From Lepas anatifera (lineage: Eukaryota; Arthropoda; Thecostraca; Lepadidae), in NCBI GenBank assembly GCA_034440635.1, contig JAOTON010002075.1, forward strand, positions 310,001 through 374,000: 64,000 bases of DNA, given 5' to 3'. Position numbers and translations under genes: made by a program. Under the pieces are notes generated by a model that was not told the DNA's origin, searched no databases, and saw only the letters and a list, made by a program, of their open reading frames with translations. Below, piece by piece: positions 56,021 through 64,000 of this stretch (positions are counted from its first letter, which is position 1; the number at the start of each line of letters is the position of its first letter).

Positions 56021-56499
56021 TGGATGCAATAATATCAATTTTACAGTAAAATAAAGCATCGTGCTGGAGGCGCTCCTGTGAAAGTCGGAACGGTTCGGCG
56101 TTATTATTGTGCATCTCCTTTGATCAACCTTTAGGTCAACAAATGAAGGATTCTCAAATTTCATTGTCGGGTCAGGCATATGTGTGAAATGGTGTCGGGC
56201 ATTTTGTCAATAATGGGGGAAATGGTGTCTTGTCTTTTGACAGAACTAAGGGTGAAATGGTGTCTGGTCTTTTTGCCCGGAGAAATAGGAAACGGATAGT
56301 CCAACTAGGAAAATGCCAAGGTGAAACGGCTTGTGAATGAGAGATAATAGCTGTGCGCATTTTGTGCTCCTGAGTCGCTGTGGTTAGAACGCGTGTAGTT
56401 TACAGTTACCAATGTTTGAAGGTACTCATTTCTGCATTGCCAATACATCTCTGGTCAGGATTTGGTTCACATTTGTGTTTTGCCCGCAGAAGTCACGGC
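56021..56499. other. Unassigned region with GGTGAAATGGTGTC words
   Basis: 56185-56330 has about four related words (GTGTGAAATGGTGTCGGGCA, GGGGAAATGGTGTCTTGTC, GGGTGAAATGGTGTCTGGTC, AAGGTGAAACGG), an irregular short repeat of about 40 bp. Confidence 0.5.
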
Positions 56500-58726
56500 C
56501 TCCAGCTCCGCCTGTCAGTGGTAGCCAGTTGTGTACCCGTCCTCTGTGCCCGATCCTCCAGCTCCGCCTGTCAGTGGTAGCCGGTTGTGTACCCGTCCTC
56601 TGTACCCGATCCTCCAGCTCCGCCTGTCAGTGGTAGCCAGTTGTGTACCCGTCCTCTGTGCCCGATCCTCCAGCTCCGCCTGTCAGTGGTAGCCAGTTGT
56701 GTACCCGTCCCCTGTACCCGATCCTCCAGCTCTGACTATCAGTGGTAGCCAGTTGTGTACCCGTCCTCTGTACCCGATCCTCCAGCTCCGCCTGTCAGTG
56801 GTAGCCAGTTGTGTACCCGTCCTCTGTGCCCGATCCTCCAGCTCCGCCTGTCAGTGGTAGCCAGTTGTGTATCCGTCCCCTGTACCCGATCCTCCAGCTC
56901 CGCCTGTCAGTGGTAGCCAGTTGTGTACCCGTCCTCTGTACCCGATCCTCCAGCTCCGCCTGTCAGTGGTAGCCAGTTGTGTACCCGTCCTCTGTGCCCG
57001 ATCCTCCAGCTCCGCCTGTCAGTGGTAGCTAGTTGTGTACCCGTCCTTTGTACCCGATCCTCCAGCTCCGCCTGTCAGTGGTAGCCAGTTGTGTACCCGT
57101 CCTCTGTACCCGATCCTCCAGCTCCGCCTGTCAGTGGTAGCCAGTTGTGTACCCGTCCTCTGTACCCGATCCTCCAGCTCCGCCTGTCAGTGGTAGCCAG
57201 TTGTGTACCCGTCCTCTGTACCCGATCCTCCAGCTCCGCCTGTCAGTGGTAGCCAGTTGTGTACCCGTCCTCTGTGCCCGATCCTCCAGCTCTGACTGTC
57301 AGTGGTAGCCAGTTGTGTACCCGTCCTCTGTACCCGATCCTCCAGCTCCGCCTGTCAGTGGTAGCCAGTTGTGTACCCGTCCTCTGTACCCGATCCTCCA
57401 GCTCCGCCTGTCAGTGGTAGCCAGTTGTGTATCCGTCCTCTGTACCCGATCCTCCAGCTCTGACTGTCAGTGGTAGCCAGTTGTGTACCCGTCCTCTGTA
57501 CCCGATCCTCCAGCTCCGCCTGTCAGTGGTAGCCAGTTGTGTACCCGTCCTCTGTACCCGATCCTCCAGCTCCGCCTGTCAGTGGTAGCCAGTTGTGTAC
57601 CCGTCCTCTGTACCCGATCCTCCAGCTCTGCCTGTCAGTGGTAGCCAGTTGTGTACCCGTCCTCTGTGCCCGATCCTCCAGCTCCGCCTGTCAGTGGTAG
57701 CCAGTTGTGTACCCGTCCTCTGTACCCGATCCTCCAGCTCCGCCTGTCAGTGGTAGCCAGTTGTGTACCCGTCCTCTGTGCCCGATCCTCCAGCTCCGCC
57801 TGTCAGTGGTAGCCAGTTGTGTACCCGTCCTCTGTGCCCGATCCTCCAGCTCCGCCTGTCAGTGGTAGCCAGTTGTGTATCCGTCCCCTGTACCCGATCC
57901 TCCAGCTCTGACTGTCAGTGGTAGCCAGTTGTGTACCCGTCCTCTGTACCCGATCCTCCAGCTCCGCCTGTCAGTGGTAGCCAGTTGTGTACCCGTCCTC
58001 TGTACCCGATCCTCCAGCTCCGCCTGTCAGTGGTAGCCAGTTGTGTATCCGTCCTCTGTACCCGATCCTCCAGCTCTGACTGTCAGTGGTAGCCAGTTGT
58101 GTACCCGTCCTCTGTACCCGATCCTCCAGCTCCGCCTGTCAGTGGTAGCCAGTTGTGTACCCGTCCTCTGTACCCGATCCTCCAGCTCCGCCTGTCAGTG
58201 GTAGCCAGTTGTGTATCCGTCCTCTGTACCCGATCCTCCAGCTCTGACTGTCAGTGGTAGCCAGTTGTGTACCCGTCCTCTGTACCCGATCCTCCAGCTC
58301 TGCCTGTCAGTGGTAGCCAGTTGTGTACCCGTCCTCTGTACCCGATCCTCCAGCTCCGCCTGTCAGTGGTAGCCAGTTGTGTACCCGTCCTCTGTACCCG
58401 ATCCTCCAGCTCCGCCTGTCAGTGGTAGCCAGTTGTGTACCCGTCCTCTGTACCCGATCCTCCAGCTCTGCCTGTCAGTGGTAGCCAGTTGTGTACCCGT
58501 CCCCTGTACCCGATCCTCCAGCTCCGCCTGTCAGTGGTAGCCAGTTGTGTACCCGTCCTCTGTACCCGATCCCTCCGGCTCTGCCTGTCAGTGGTAGCCG
58601 GTTGTGTACCCGTCCTCTGTACCCGATCCTCCAGCTCCGCCTGTCAGTGGTAGCCAGTTGTGTACCCGTCCTCTGTACCCGATCCTCCAGCTCTGCCTGT
58701 CAGTGGTAGCCATCTGTCTACCCGTC
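56500..58726 (+). repeat. 56-bp minisatellite, about 40 units, with a 168-bp higher-order period
   Basis: The unit contains CAGCTCCGCCTGTCAGTGGT, AGCCAGTTGTGTACCCGTCC and TCTGTACCCGATCCTC. Variant units with CTCTGACTGTCAG recur at 57291 and 57459, and again at 57907, 58075 and 58243, each 168 bp (three units) apart, so blocks of three units were copied together. 56 is not a multiple of 3 and frames through it are not genes. Confidence 0.98.
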
Positions 58727-58739
58727 AGTTGGTTACTTG

Positions 58740-58950
58740 GGCCACGCCACCTCACGGGGCTGGGCCACCATAGGCGTAGGAACGGGGGGGCAGGGGGCCA
58801 CTGCCTCCCCCCACTTTTCAGTGGTGGGCCCCCGCAACGGAGATAAAAATACAAGCAACTGTAATATCAGACAAGGAACCCAAACTGGCCCAAACCTCTT
58901 AAACTTACATGTGCCCCAAACTGATCTGAGGTCCTATGAGTCGATTTTAA
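58740..58950 (+). mobile_element. Left part of a satellite-bearing element, split by a MITE
   Basis: 58767 onward reads ATAGGCGTAGGAACGGGGGG with GCAGGGGGCCACTGCCTCCC, a hAT-MITE-like end. 58870-58950 has CAAACTGGCCCAAACCTC and CCCCAAACTGATCTGAGGTC repeats, which continue after the MITE at 59437. Confidence 0.55.
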
Positions 58951-59436
58951 AGGGAATGTGGCACCTTGGTCGAATCCTGGAATTTAGTGAAATTAGGCGT
59001 ACTTTTAGTAAAAATTAATGAAACCACTCATGATTTCTCCAAAAAATGTACAATAAGCCCAATATTTTGTTTTTTTTTAAATGCTCCTCTAGAAAAATAA
59101 ATAAATATCAGCATGTGGATGATGGCACGATCTGGCAACCACTACCATACTTGAAACGCTTCAAGGGCTTCGATTGGCTGATGCTCATCGTGACGTCAGC
59201 ATATGTCTAGTCATATTAGCATATGTCTAGTTTAGTTAGCATATGTCAGCAGCTCACAACAATGGCGGCCGCCCGGCGACGGGCTGATGGGGGGCTGGTG
59301 TCAGGTAGGTTTTAGCTTTTTTCTACGGAAATATCGAGTTCCAAGACAAATGAAATATGGAGTACCGGGTTTGCCGACTTGCTTTACAACTTGGCTATCT
59401 CAGTTAAAATCACGTTGTGAAGGTGCCACCTTCCCT
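58951..59436. mobile_element. 486-bp TTAA MITE, best-preserved copy
   Basis: Ends AGGGAATGTGGCACCTTGGT and AGGTGCCACCTTCCCT are inverted, flanked by TTAA at 58947-58950 and 59437-59440. The interior carries GCTTCGATTGGCTGATGCTC (inverted CCAAT), GTGACGTCAGC (a CRE), three AGCATATGTCTAGT-like words, then ACAATGGCGGCCGCC and CAGGTAGGTTTTAG. Collinear with 23272-23716. Non-coding apart from the short frame from that ATG. Confidence 0.92.
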
Positions 59437-59625
59437 TTAAGGCCCCTGAGCTGTTCGGTGCCCCTGAACTGGCCTCTAATGCCATGCGAGCTAATCGAGG
59501 GCCCCGGCCCCTTAAGCTGAACTGAGCGCCCCTGAGATGGTTTGGGTAGCATGAACAGTTCTAGGTCGCTAAGCTGAGCTAGGATCCGTGAGTTTGAACG
59601 GGGCCCCTTGAGCTGGCCAAAGAAA
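59437..59625 (+). repeat. CCCCTGAGCTG-type degenerate repeat (continuation)
   Basis: GGCCCCTGAGCTGTTCGGTG, CCCCTTAAGCTGAACTGAGC and GGGGCCCCTTGAGCTGGCC belong to the same repeat type as 12380-13860. Confidence 0.8.
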
Positions 59626-60262
59626 AAACAACTGGAGGAGGCAGCGACAGGATTAAGCTGGCGAAATGTATTCGCAGTGCATATTTGTTTATTTCTCTAT
59701 TCATTTAATAATTTCAATTAAGCTGCCAGGAACCAACGCACGCTGCTGACCTTGTTCCATTAAATTCATCGCAAATATATGTAGGTATTGTAAATTTGAA
59801 CGTGGTCGATATTGTGCCGAAAAAGTCTGGTGAACTTCTGGACATACATTTCTTTAAAACAAATGCATTATGTTCTGGTGCTGGTTGCGCTGAACGTAAA
59901 GTAAGACTTGTGCAGCAGAGGAGTCTCAGTGCAGCAGAGGAGTCTCAGTTGTGGACGCAGCTTTGCTGACCTCGGCGCTGAACTGCTGACCCGTGGGTAC
60001 AGTTGGTAAACTTACGTCATAATTTCAACTTGTAAAGCATGACATTTTGGGAACAGGAGCGAACGAGGAGCAGAATTCTCCCAACCCATCCCATCAAAGT
60101 CCTGATGGATGCAATGGTGAGTATACTGAATCCGTGGCTGTTCGTGCTTAGTTTTATTTTTCATTTTGTACTGGTGTTTGATTGTTAAGTCAATTGTTTT
60201 TAAACCAACCCCGGCTTGCAAAAATTTCCTGTGCATTTGCTTCTGCAAATTCGGATCTTTAA
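59626..60262. other. Unassigned region
   Basis: An 18-bp direct repeat (GTGCAGCAGAGGAGTCTC) occurs at 59910-59948. Nothing else recognised. Confidence 0.5.
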
Positions 60263-61417
60263 ACTTCGCCCGGGTGGGGGTCTTTTTCGACCCCCTCGGG
60301 TTCTTCCGAAGTGACCGAAAAACGGCAGCGCCACCAAACTTGGTCTAGCTATTTCTTTACTATTTTTACATCTTCCCTGAAAATTTTACCTCAAGGTCGA
60401 ATCAGGTCAGGTCACCAGACTAGGTGAAGTGACCTAACCTAAAAAATGCTTAGGACTGCGTAACTAAAAAGAGGGTCCATCGATCTAGTTGAAACTCATA
60501 CCACATAATGGGTCCACCAGGAGCTACAGCATGTGTACCGGGATTTTTTATATTGGCGACCTAAGGTCATACACAGAGCATGACCTCCCCATGGAAAATG
60601 CGAGGGGGAAATCACGAAATGAGCTTTAAGTATGGTTGGAATCAATTTCAAATATCAGTAGGACTTGCACTTAGCCCATTTTTGAAGGTGATACAAAAAA
60701 TTGAAAGGTCACCTGAGGTCAAATAAACATTTTTCAGTGTTTTACTCTATAAATTTCGATTTAACAAAGATGGAACTTGTATTGTGTCACCGAAGTATCT
60801 GTATGGTCACTGCAAGTCAAATGATATACATTATGACTATACCAGGTCAGGTTGGGTCAAACCGTTGACATGGGTCAGGTCAACTTTTGAATTGGGCTTG
60901 ACATAGCAATATTATATATCACTCGATTCGTACTGACGAGAGGGTTGCAGTGGTGCATCAACTATGCCTGTATATTGCCTGGTTTGGAAGTTATTAGCGG
61001 AAAAGGAAACGCCCTTATGCATAGGTGGCTATGGACATTTCCAAGACCATTCCCAATGTTCAGTGACCTGCAGCTCCCAAGGTTTTGACCTGACCAGAAA
61101 AGAATTTGCTCTGTAATGAAAGAGCAACTCAAGAGCTTTCGAATGGTGTTCAAGAAATGTTTCTAGCTATCTTGGTTTCTGAGATAAATGAGGTTTCCTA
61201 AGTACACTTCACATTAACGATTTTTACCTATTTTGACATCTGGCGAACTTGATATTGACCCGAAGAGAAAAATGACCGAAGTATTTTCGATACCATTTTT
61301 GAAGAGCTTTCGATTGCTCTTTGGCAATGTTTTGTAGCTCTCTTAGTTTTTTAGATTGTGGGGTTTTTTAAACCCCACCAGGGCGAAGGTGGCTCGTACC
61401 CGCCACCGGGGCAAGGG
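60263..61417. mobile_element. AGGTCA-rich TTAA element, fourth copy with both ends
   Basis: TTAA (60259-60262), then ACTTCGCCCGGGTGGGGG at the left. The right end is CCACCGGGGCAAGGG, then TTAG, a mutated TTAA. CGAAGGTGGC words lie inside the right end as in the other copies. AGGTCA/TGACCT hexamers cluster at 60392-60440, 60560-60590, 60706-60722 and 60843-60892. No coding capacity. Confidence 0.8.
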
Positions 61418-61494
61418 TTAGAGATATCCTTGGCGGCTGCTACCTGAATAAGTTTTTCTCACGCTGCACTTGTTTGAGGAATGACTCGTGCAGT

Positions 61495-61600
61495 CAGTAG
61501 CGGACTTAGTCGGTAGTTTGGGGGGGGTCAGCCAAAGTGGAAAAGTAAAAGAGCGTCAAGCAGGGGAAGATATTTTTATCTGACCATTCAGAAATTATCC
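61495..61600. mobile_element. Left end of a CAGTGGCGGATCTAGCCGG-family MITE
   Basis: CAGTAGCGGACTTAGTCGGT, GGGGGGGTCAGCCAAAGTGG and AGCGTCAAGCAGGGGAAGAT match the left third of the family; the rest is absent. Confidence 0.65.
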
Positions 61601-61689
61601 GTGAGATGTCGCATCTCAAACGCTCTTTGTGAATAGGTCAACGGCTCTGAACTATAAGGGCAGATTTTGATGTCATGAGGCACAGTCTA

Positions 61690-62480
61690 CAGCCTTGTAC
61701 CCTGGGAGGCTTTGCTAACCCTCAACACTGAGGGGGTGGTGGATATGTTTTATGACGTGCTGAGAGCCGATATTCGCGATCATTTGCCAACTCATAGGCG
61801 GATCCAGGGGGGCAAAGGGGGCACATGCCCCTCGGTCGACCCTCGGTGCCCGCTGAAAGTTCAATGGCGCCCCCTGAAAGGTCGATGGCGCCCCTGAAAG
61901 GTCGATGGCGCCCCTGAAAGGTCGGTTTCCAACCCCTCCCCCGCCAAGATTAAAAAATTGGCGCCCACCGATAGGATTTTGCGCCCACCTGACCGGTTTT
62001 GCCGGTTAAGAGCGGCGCCCCCTGGTCCAGATGGCGCCCCCCCGATCGGAAATCCTGGATCCGTCTATGTGCCAACTGTAACGTTGCGCCGGCGATGTCC
62101 CCCCTGGTTTGAAGCTGAGGTCAGACGCGCACTGCGAGAAAAAGAAAGTGCTTTCAAGTGCATGAAGCGAAATAGGAATGATCAGACTATACGCAACTTT
62201 GAGGAAAAGCGGTGATCATTCAAAACTCTATCGCCTTACAAATATTGTAATAATTTGCAGGAAATGATCGGAAACATTAAAACAAATCCAAAACGTTTTT
62301 TGGTCGTACCTACAGTGCATCAGGGGGAATAAGGGACGAATTCCATCACTGTTAGAAGGAACACACGAAATCTTTGATGACGTTCAAAAAGTCAACCTAC
62401 ATAAAGAGAATGGACCACTTTGTTGAAATTCTGAAAAGAACAATTTAAGTACAAGAGGTCTGAAAACCAGGAAAAAAATT
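61690..62480 (+). pseudogene. Jockey/CR1-group non-LTR relic: linker between endonuclease and RT, split by a MITE
   Basis: Left of the MITE the frame reads NTEGVVDMFYDVLRADIRDH. Right of it, PPWFEAEVRRALREKESAFK is followed, after stops and frameshifts, by GNIKTNPKRF and QGE/RIPSLLEGTHEIFDDVQK-like words. The PWF-EVRR-LR-K pattern and the following asparagine/lysine-rich helix are typical of the segment between endonuclease and RT in Jockey-group elements. Endonuclease and RT domains themselves are missing. The frame on the two sides is in register once the MITE and one target copy are ignored. Confidence 0.78.
61793..62069. mobile_element. 277-bp MITE, CATAGGCGGATCCAG family, reference copy with perfect 8-bp TSD
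   Basis: Inverted ends CATAGGCGGATCCAGG (61793-61808) and CCTGGATCCGTCTATG (62054-62069) match at 15 of 16. TGCCAACT lies on both sides (61785-61792 and 62070-62077). The interior holds three GAAAGGTCGATGGCGCCCCT units and the family words seen in other copies. The 8-bp duplication points to a hAT-type transposase. Non-coding. Confidence 0.95.
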
Positions 62481-62713
62481 TCCCCCTTCGATACGCTAAA
62501 AACTGAAATACATTTTCCAACAATAAGTGACAGCTTCAAAATAACAGCTTTAATAATCAGTGAAATCCTTAAGCTTGATCATAGACTCGCTGTTAAGTCC
62601 GATACACAGCGTTTCCACATGCAAAAATCGCGTGCAGTACAAGAAGCACTGGTGCAAAAACTGAACGAAAGATGTCGTTACGCCGGCCGTGTTTATTCGG
62701 TGGTGGAAAGATA
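62481..62713 (+). other. Unassigned segment upstream of the Penelope relic
   Basis: A short plus-strand stretch (QKSRAVQEALVQKLNER) looks protein-like but I cannot assign it; it may belong to either flanking retroelement. Confidence 0.3.
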
Positions 62714-62839
62714 ATGCATATGCCTGATGTAAATAAACAATTTCAGAGTTGTATTTTAGAAAAATCAATTAATACTATGCATATGCCTGATGTAAATAAA
62801 CAATTTCAGAGTTGTATTTTAGAAAAATCAATTAATACT
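62714..62839 (+). repeat. 63-bp in-frame tandem duplication in the Penelope RT
   Basis: Two exact-looking units starting ATGCATATGCCTGATGTAAA (62714 and 62777), 21 codons each, encode MHMPDVNKQFQSCILEKSIN twice. They sit just 5' of the RT palm region. Confidence 0.93.
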
Positions 62840-63846
62840 TGCTTTGGCAAGTCCCTGTAGCCGCATGTTTATATATGGAGTTTTTGGAAGTGGAACATTT
62901 TCATGCTATCATAGGCTCTGATGTAACTTGGTTACGATATTGTGATGACGTTTTGATCATAGCGCCGCAAGAACTAAATTTAATATCTAAGCTCAACGAT
63001 TTAAATAACGTAGAAAATAAAATTCAGTTCACACTAGAAGAGGAGAATGAAGGAAAGTTGCCATTTTTGGACGTATTAATAGTTAGGAACGATGAGGAGG
63101 TTAAATTTAAAGTCAACAGAAAAACAACTAACAAGGAGGATTATGTCCACTACTTATCTGCACATAGCCAAAAAACAAAAACAGGTATAGTGATAGGATT
63201 CTTTTTGAGAGCCTTTAGAATTTGCAGCATAGAGTTCCTCAACGAAGAAATAGGCCATATATTTGAAATTTTTGAAAGGTTAGGATATCCGAAGGCTCTG
63301 CTCATTACATGCAAAAATAAGGCTAAACAAATAAGAAAGAAATCAAACACTAAAAATAAAAAGGAATATCAGAGAGTAATCACTGTTCCTCAATCCTCAC
63401 AAACGGAAGCTTTGAATAAAAAACTTAGAGGAGTAAATGTAGTTCTAATTGAAAGGTCAGGGAGAAAAATAGGGGATATGTTCAGTAGTTACTGCAAGTC
63501 CGAAAATACTCAGGAAAATAGTATAGTCAACAATGTTCCATGTACAGGTTGCCCGAAATCATATTATGGTGAAACACATAGGGGTTTGAAAATAAGATTA
63601 GCAGAACATAGGAGAGATTTTATACATAATAGAGAGAGTAACGCATTAGTAGTACATAGCATGGATTGTAAACATTTACCGAACTGGGGAGGGGCAAAAA
63701 TTGTAGCCAAAAATATAAGCAAAAGCGCTAGAAAAATCGTAGAAGCTTCTTTAATTTTATCAAACAACTGTATCAGACAACGTATGGGTTTCATTAACTT
63801 AAGCACTCCGACAGCTAAATTCATTACAAGCTTATACCAGAGTTAA
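62839..63846 (+). pseudogene. Penelope-like element: C-terminal RT and GIY-YIG endonuclease, 5'-truncated
   Basis: In the 335-codon frame: PVAACLYMEFLE (residues 6-17), the active-site box RYCDDVLII (33-41), FLDVLIV (76-82), the primer-grip-like VNRKTTNKEDYVHYLSAHS (92-110), a basic linker rich in Lys (159-178), then CTGCPKSYYGET (235-246) and RGLKIRLAEHRRD (248-260), with Glu302 as the likely catalytic acid of the GIY-YIG domain. The first codon is TTG and only marks the edge of the open frame. A frameshift at about 62855 separates it from FGKSL, the expected preceding RT motif, in the next frame. RT N-terminus absent. Different family from the 20-kb elements (YYGET versus YIGAT). No hammerhead is seen in the 154 bases after the stop. 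Confidence 0.92.
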
Positions 63847-64000
63847 TTGTTTTGGAATACTTAGAATTATGGTACTATTTTATTCTGAAGTCGCGTTTTT
63901 ATGGTATGAATGTGTGCACACTGTGGCCTCTGTGCTAATATTCGGAAAACCTTTTTGCTGAAGGACTGTTGAAGAATTGTTTGCATGACATGATTGCCGA
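63847..64000. other. 3' flank of the Penelope-like relic
   Basis: AT-rich, probably its 3' untranslated part; no hammerhead core (CTGATGA/GAAA) found. Confidence 0.4.

Noticed and set aside
56500..58726. CRISPR-like or coding array
   Set aside because: Units are contiguous with no variable spacers, and 56 bp does not keep a reading frame. It is a minisatellite.

Overview
This window looks like repeat-dominated, intergenic nuclear DNA of an invertebrate animal. The evidence is two phylogenetically animal-type retroelement groups (CR1/L2- or Jockey-like non-LTR elements, and Penelope-like elements with GIY-YIG endonuclease and hammerhead ribozymes), tRNA-headed SINEs, hAT-like MITEs with 8-bp target duplications, TTAA-flanked MITEs, long dinucleotide tracts and many minisatellites. 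A crustacean or other arthropod is plausible, but nothing in the sequence proves the phylum. I see no intact host protein gene, no rRNA and no convincing functional tRNA. Every coding region I can recognise belongs to a decayed mobile element, except one unidentified decayed reading frame near 50 kb.

Layout. 0-8 kb: ends of hAT-like elements, small MITEs, a SINE split by a MITE, an AGGTCA-rich TTAA element and a CpG/GC-rich stretch. 8-18 kb: an inverted minisatellite palindrome, then a CR1/L2-like retrotransposon (endonuclease 9.9-10.8 kb, reverse transcriptase 15.3-17.1 kb) split by a 4,087-bp hAT-like element with perfect termini and target duplication. 19-24 kb: a head-to-head Penelope-like palindrome whose arms each carry a type I hammerhead ribozyme. 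One arm is interrupted by a TTAA element that is absent from the other arm. A second TTAA element follows, itself interrupted by a smaller TTAA MITE. 25-34 kb: MITEs, an AGGTCA-rich relic, a 55-bp minisatellite, a SINE, two near-perfect hairpins and a 48-bp minisatellite. 35-48 kb: MITEs, a 1.69-kb transposon with 20-bp perfect inverted ends, 28-bp and 77-bp minisatellites, purine tracts and a SINE fragment. 48-55 kb: a Jockey-like RT relic, the unidentified reading frame, GC islands, and a Penelope GIY-YIG fragment between TA tracts with an opposite-strand hammerhead core. 56-59 kb: a 2.2-kb 56-bp minisatellite with a 168-bp higher-order period. 59-64 kb: a MITE in a satellite-bearing element, another AGGTCA-rich element, a Jockey-like relic holding a 277-bp MITE, and a Penelope RT plus GIY-YIG relic.

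The window is best read as layers of insertion. In several cases the empty site can be reconstructed from the sequence itself, so target duplications and relative order are directly readable: SINE before 140-bp MITE; CR1 before 4-kb hAT; Penelope palindrome before TTAA element; TTAA element before TTAA MITE; Jockey relic before 277-bp MITE.
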